Part shown: in pieces, positions 61,376-64,000 of the stretch
Numbering within the stretch: the first letter of the stretch is position 1
Layout: the number at the start of each line of letters is the position of its first letter
NCBI RefSeq assembly: GCF_900092135.1
Contig: NZ_FMYF01000014.1
Span: 38,210 to 102,209 of the forward strand
Reading direction: 5' to 3'
From: Raineyella antarctica
GTDB lineage: Bacteria > Actinomycetota > Actinomycetes > Propionibacteriales > Propionibacteriaceae
DNA length: 64,000 bases
Made by a program: the position numbers and the translations under genes
Notes under the pieces: model-generated
Told to the model about the DNA's origin: nothing
Seen by the model: the letters and a program-made list of their open reading frames with translations, nothing else
The model's database searches: none

Positions 61376-61716
61376 TCAGTAGATGCGCTGGATCTCGACC
61401 TCGGGGCCGGCCAGCGACCAAGGGGCGTGCGTGCTGGGGATGATGTCGGAGTCGAAGTCCTCCCGCCACCGCGATAGCCGAACCCAGGTTTGGATCGCTT
61501 CCCAGACGTCCTGCTGATCGCCCTGCAGTTCGCGGCTGTGGTCGGCCGAGCGGGACCAGTAGAAGGAGCGGACGGCTTCCGTGGCGGCGGCAAGGCGGGC
61601 CGCGTGCTCCCAGCCGACGACCTCGGACGCCTTGGGCACGCCCTCGGCCCGCTCCAGGCCCAGGGACGCGCCGGCCAGGCGGTCGTGGGGGCAAAGCCCC
61701 CGAACCCATTCATGCC
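61376..61716 (-). pseudogene. Unrecognised gene fragment, truncated at its 5' end
   Basis: The minus-strand frame is coding-like: HEWVRGLCPHDRLAGASLGL, then ERAEGVPKASEVVGWEHAAR, FYWSRSADHSRELQGDQQ and WREDFDSDIIPSTHAPWSL. No start codon matches its beginning (a stop lies ~40 bp upstream; GTG at 61639 is the first usable codon). Behind it, at 61363-61267, a second short frame MDMVTAAKQLAHY is broken by a shift before KLGLRAFCIGHGPW. I recognise neither. Confidence 0.45.
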
Positions 61717-61789
61717 CGCGCCGCGCGCCGCTGGCCCCGCGGGGCCTCGCCGCCTAGATTCGGGGGTACGCCACCGAAGGGACCCACCG

Positions 61790-62881
61790 ATGCCCCACAC
61801 TGAGTTCTCCGTCGTCTACACCGCCCACGCCACGCACCACGCGGCGCCCGAATTCATGGAGGCGTTCAAGCTGACGCTCGAGATCGTCCAGGAGGCCTAC
61901 CGGGCCGGCTCGGCGACGTTCGTCCCGGGCACGGGCAGCGGGGGGATGGAGTCGGTGGCGCGCCAACTCGCCCCCGGCAAGCGCTGCCTAGTCGTACGCA
62001 ACGGGCTCTTCTCGTTCCGATGGTCGGCGATCCTCGACGCGGCGCAGATCGCCCGCGAGGTGCGCATCCTCAAGGCCCGCCAGGTCGAGGACGCCCCCAC
62101 CGCCCCCTTCGCTCCGCCGCCGGTCGACGAGGTGGTCGCCGCGATCGCCGAGCAGCGCTCCGAGGTCGTGTTCGTGCCCCAGGTCGAGACGTCGGCAGGC
62201 ATGCTGCTGCCCGACGACTACCTCACCCGGGTCGCCGAGGCCGCCCACGCGGTCGGCGGACTCCTGGTGGTGGACGCCATCGCCGCTGGCCCGCTGTTCG
62301 TCGACATGCCCACAGTCGGGGCCGACGTCGTCATCTCCGCCCCCCAGAAGACCTGGAGCGGAACCCCGTGCGGGGCCATGGTGATGATGACGGACGCGGT
62401 GAAGGCCGGGCTGAAGCCGACCAGTTCGTTCGCCCTCGACCTCGCCCACTGGACCCGCATCGCCGACAGCGGCCGCGCGATGAAGGTCGACTACCACGCG
62501 ACGTTGCCGACCGACACGATCATCGCCAACTCCCGCATGCTGGCGGCGGTGCGCGACCTCGGCTTCGATACCGCCCGGGCGCGCCAGTGGGAGCTCGGCA
62601 CCCGGGTGCGCGCCGGCCTGGTTGACCTCGGCTACCCGTCGGTCGCCGCCCCAGACTTCGAGAGCCCGAGCGTCGTGGTGGTGTACGCCGACGACGCCTT
62701 GGCCACGGGCGACACCGGCGGCACCGGCATCCGGGTGTCGAACGGGGTTCCCCTGCAGCTCGGCGAGCGGCCGGATTACCGGGCCGTCCGGATCGGCCTT
62801 TTCGGGTTGTCGAAGCTCACCGATGTCGACGGCACCGCCCGGGACCTGCTCGACGCCTTCGCGGCCCTCCGTCGGGCCTGA
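61790..62881 (+). CDS. Class V aminotransferase
   Basis: 363 aa behind AAGGGA. The pyridoxal-phosphate lysine is in ISAPQKTWSGTPCG near 186, with LLVVDAIAAGPLFVDM (Asp for the pyridine nitrogen) and VPGTGSGGMESVARQL near the start. The layout is that of alanine-glyoxylate, serine-pyruvate or 2-aminoethylphosphonate transaminases. The substrate is not indicated by neighbours. Cytoplasmic; likely its own transcription unit. Confidence 0.88.
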   Translation: MPHTEFSVVYTAHATHHAAPEFMEAFKLTLEIVQEAYRAGSATFVPGTGSGGMESVARQLAPGKRCLVVRNGLFSFRWSAILDAAQIAREVRILKARQVEDAPTAPFAPPPVDEVVAAIAEQRSEVVFVPQVETSAGMLLPDDYLTRVAEAAHAVGGLLVVDAIAAGPLFVDMPTVGADVVISAPQKTWSGTPCGAMVMMTDAVKAGLKPTSSFALDLAHWTRIADSGRAMKVDYHATLPTDTIIANSRMLAAVRDLGFDTARARQWELGTRVRAGLVDLGYPSVAAPDFESPSVVVVYADDALATGDTGGTGIRVSNGVPLQLGERPDYRAVRIGLFGLSKLTDVDGTARDLLDAFAALRRA

Positions 62882-62985
62882 GCCAGGACGGGGCCGGCCG
62901 GGGCGTCGGTGTCACCGGTGAGGTCGATCCCGCGGGCGTGAGCCTGGCGGCTCGCCAGGGCCCGCCATGCTGGTGAGGCCGCAAT

Positions 62986-63522
62986 TCAGAGTCGTACGCT
63001 CACCTCCACGTCCACTCGGTCCCCGACCTTGAGGGCGCCCATCATGATGCTGTAGGGCTTGATCCCGAAGTCGGACTGGGCGACCTGGCCCGTGAGCCGG
63101 TAGCCGGACTCGGTGGCCACGACCCGCAGGACCTGTGGTCGGGTGTGGCCGTGCAGGGTGAGATCCCCTTGGAGCGTCACCGCCTCCCAGGTGCCCTCGG
63201 CCGATGTCGAGGTGAAGCTGACCTCGGCGTGCTGCTGGACCTGAAGGGTCTTCTGGGCGTTCGAGAGGATGTCCCGGGCGTCCTTCTCGGAGACCGGCTT
63301 GCCGGGGTCCCGACTGCCCTTGAGGGACAGGGAGCGCAGGTCGGCACTGACCTGCAGCGCGGTCGCGCTGACCTCCGGCCCCACAGTGAGGGTGGCGGTC
63401 CAGCGGTCGATCCTGAGGGCCAGTTCGTGGCCCATGCGGGCCATCCGCCCCTCCACCGTGGTGAGGAGCAGGAACTCCCCGTCGTCCTGGGTGAGCGTGC
63501 GGGTTCCTGGTGCGAGCGACAT
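62986..63522 (-). CDS. YceI-family lipid-binding protein
   Basis: 178 aa. A YceI lipocalin-like barrel is suggested by GPEVSATALQVSADLRSLSL, AEVSFTSTSAEGTW and the closing GTWEAVTLQGDLTLHG. There is no signal peptide, so it is cytoplasmic, unlike many YceI proteins. It binds a long hydrophobic ligand in known members; the ligand here is unknown. Confidence 0.85.
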   Translation of the reverse strand: MSLAPGTRTLTQDDGEFLLLTTVEGRMARMGHELALRIDRWTATLTVGPEVSATALQVSADLRSLSLKGSRDPGKPVSEKDARDILSNAQKTLQVQQHAEVSFTSTSAEGTWEAVTLQGDLTLHGHTRPQVLRVVATESGYRLTGQVAQSDFGIKPYSIMMGALKVGDRVDVEVSVRL

Positions 63523-63695
63523 ACCAGCAGTGTCCCCGGTTGACGAACGCTGAAGCAGCCCCACCCCACACTGGCAGGGAGATCGACTGCCTGCGCGCGT
63601 GGCGCCATCCGGCGGTCCGCGAGTCGGCGGCGCCAGTTGGAGGTGGTCCGGCCCGCTTGCCGGCTATTCGTAGTTGACCGTGGTGCCTTGGCTGG

Positions 63696-64000
63696 TCAAT
63701 GGGCGGCGCCGCAGGTTCTGCGGGCGCTGCGCAGAAGGATACGTGCCTGGTAGTGCTCGTTGTTGCGGTAGCCACGCCCGGTCCGCTTGATGTGTTTGAT
63801 CGCGGTGTTCGCCGCCTCGGTGCGGGCGTTGGTGACCCGGCTGGTAATGAACACCTCGATCGCCGACCACCACACGTTCAGCGTGTTCCAGAGCCGGCGG
63901 GTCTCGTCGGTGTCAGCGGCCTCCACCCAGTCCTCGAGCCGCGTCCAGGCCTGTCGGGCGGCCTGAAGGGTGGTCGTGTGCAGCAGGAGCCGCAGGCCTT
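63696..64000 (-). mobile_element. ISL3-family transposase, 3' end only (cut by the window edge)
   Basis: The minus-strand frame is open to the right edge, reading LLLHTTTLQAARQAWTRLED, then FITSRVTNARTEAANTAIK, RTGRGYRNNEHYQARILL and stop at 63696. The NARTEAANTAIKHIKR segment, with the catalytic Glu of the DDE triad, is typical of ISL3 transposases. The rest of the element lies beyond the window. I found no inverted repeat at its left end. Confidence 0.8.

Noticed and set aside
1..64000. tRNA or rRNA genes
   Set aside because: No T-loop signature in a cloverleaf context and no rRNA core sequence was seen by eye on either strand.

Overview
The window is about 70% G+C with GTG starts, GGAGG-type ribosome sites and many short leaderless-type promoters. 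This points to a high-GC actinomycete; nothing here fixes the genus, though a relative of the Propionibacteriaceae would fit. I see no tRNA, rRNA, CRISPR array or prophage. The content is accessory: catabolic enzymes, resistance and defence genes, toxin-antitoxin (TA) pairs and many decaying gene copies.

Layout. 1-11 kb: a LuxR-type ATPase regulator (cut by the left edge), a Baeyer-Villiger monooxygenase fused to an esterase, a GH3 glycosidase, a hydrolase, an APH-type kinase and a two-domain VOC protein. 11-20 kb: cupin, flavodoxin, a phospholipase C with a crystallin-like front domain, then an unrecognised envelope gene set (14.6-20.1 kb) interrupted by a BrnTA-like TA pair. 20-35 kb: a YbdK ligase, a breakpoint joining two beheaded dehydrogenase genes, a fused 5-oxoprolinase, a GH65 phosphorylase, a Phd/VapC pair, phosphofructokinase and small metabolic genes. 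35.6-39.6 kb: a divergent pair of a PEP-synthase/rifampicin-phosphotransferase-like enzyme with a C-terminal membrane tail and a rifampin ADP-ribosyltransferase carrying an Imm5-like front domain. 40-44 kb: broken TA genes, a pRiA4b ORF-3-like protein and the first copy of a duplicated block. 44-50 kb: a helicase IV-like enzyme and a multicopper oxidase. 52-55.5 kb: an IclR regulator and a 2-oxoacid dehydrogenase E1-alpha/E1-beta/lipoyl-carrier operon. 55.6-61.2 kb: the second duplicated block, a macro-like/SIR2 fusion (a candidate NAD-based defence protein), remnant genes and an intact class II Fic enzyme. The end holds a class V aminotransferase, a YceI protein and the end of an ISL3-type transposase.

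Three themes tie the window together. First, a 68-bp palindrome built on GTCGAC occurs six times, always between genes, often just after a stop codon. Second, several genes occur twice, usually one intact and one decayed: the AlkD-like protein, Fic, the YCII protein and the BrnT-like toxin; a 288-aa unknown is intact in both copies. Third, a TANNNT-like hexamer sits 5-8 nt before many start codons, as expected for leaderless transcripts. The macro-like/SIR2 fusion is the best single candidate for an undescribed system; the rifamycin-type divergon and the 14.6-20.1 kb envelope set come next.
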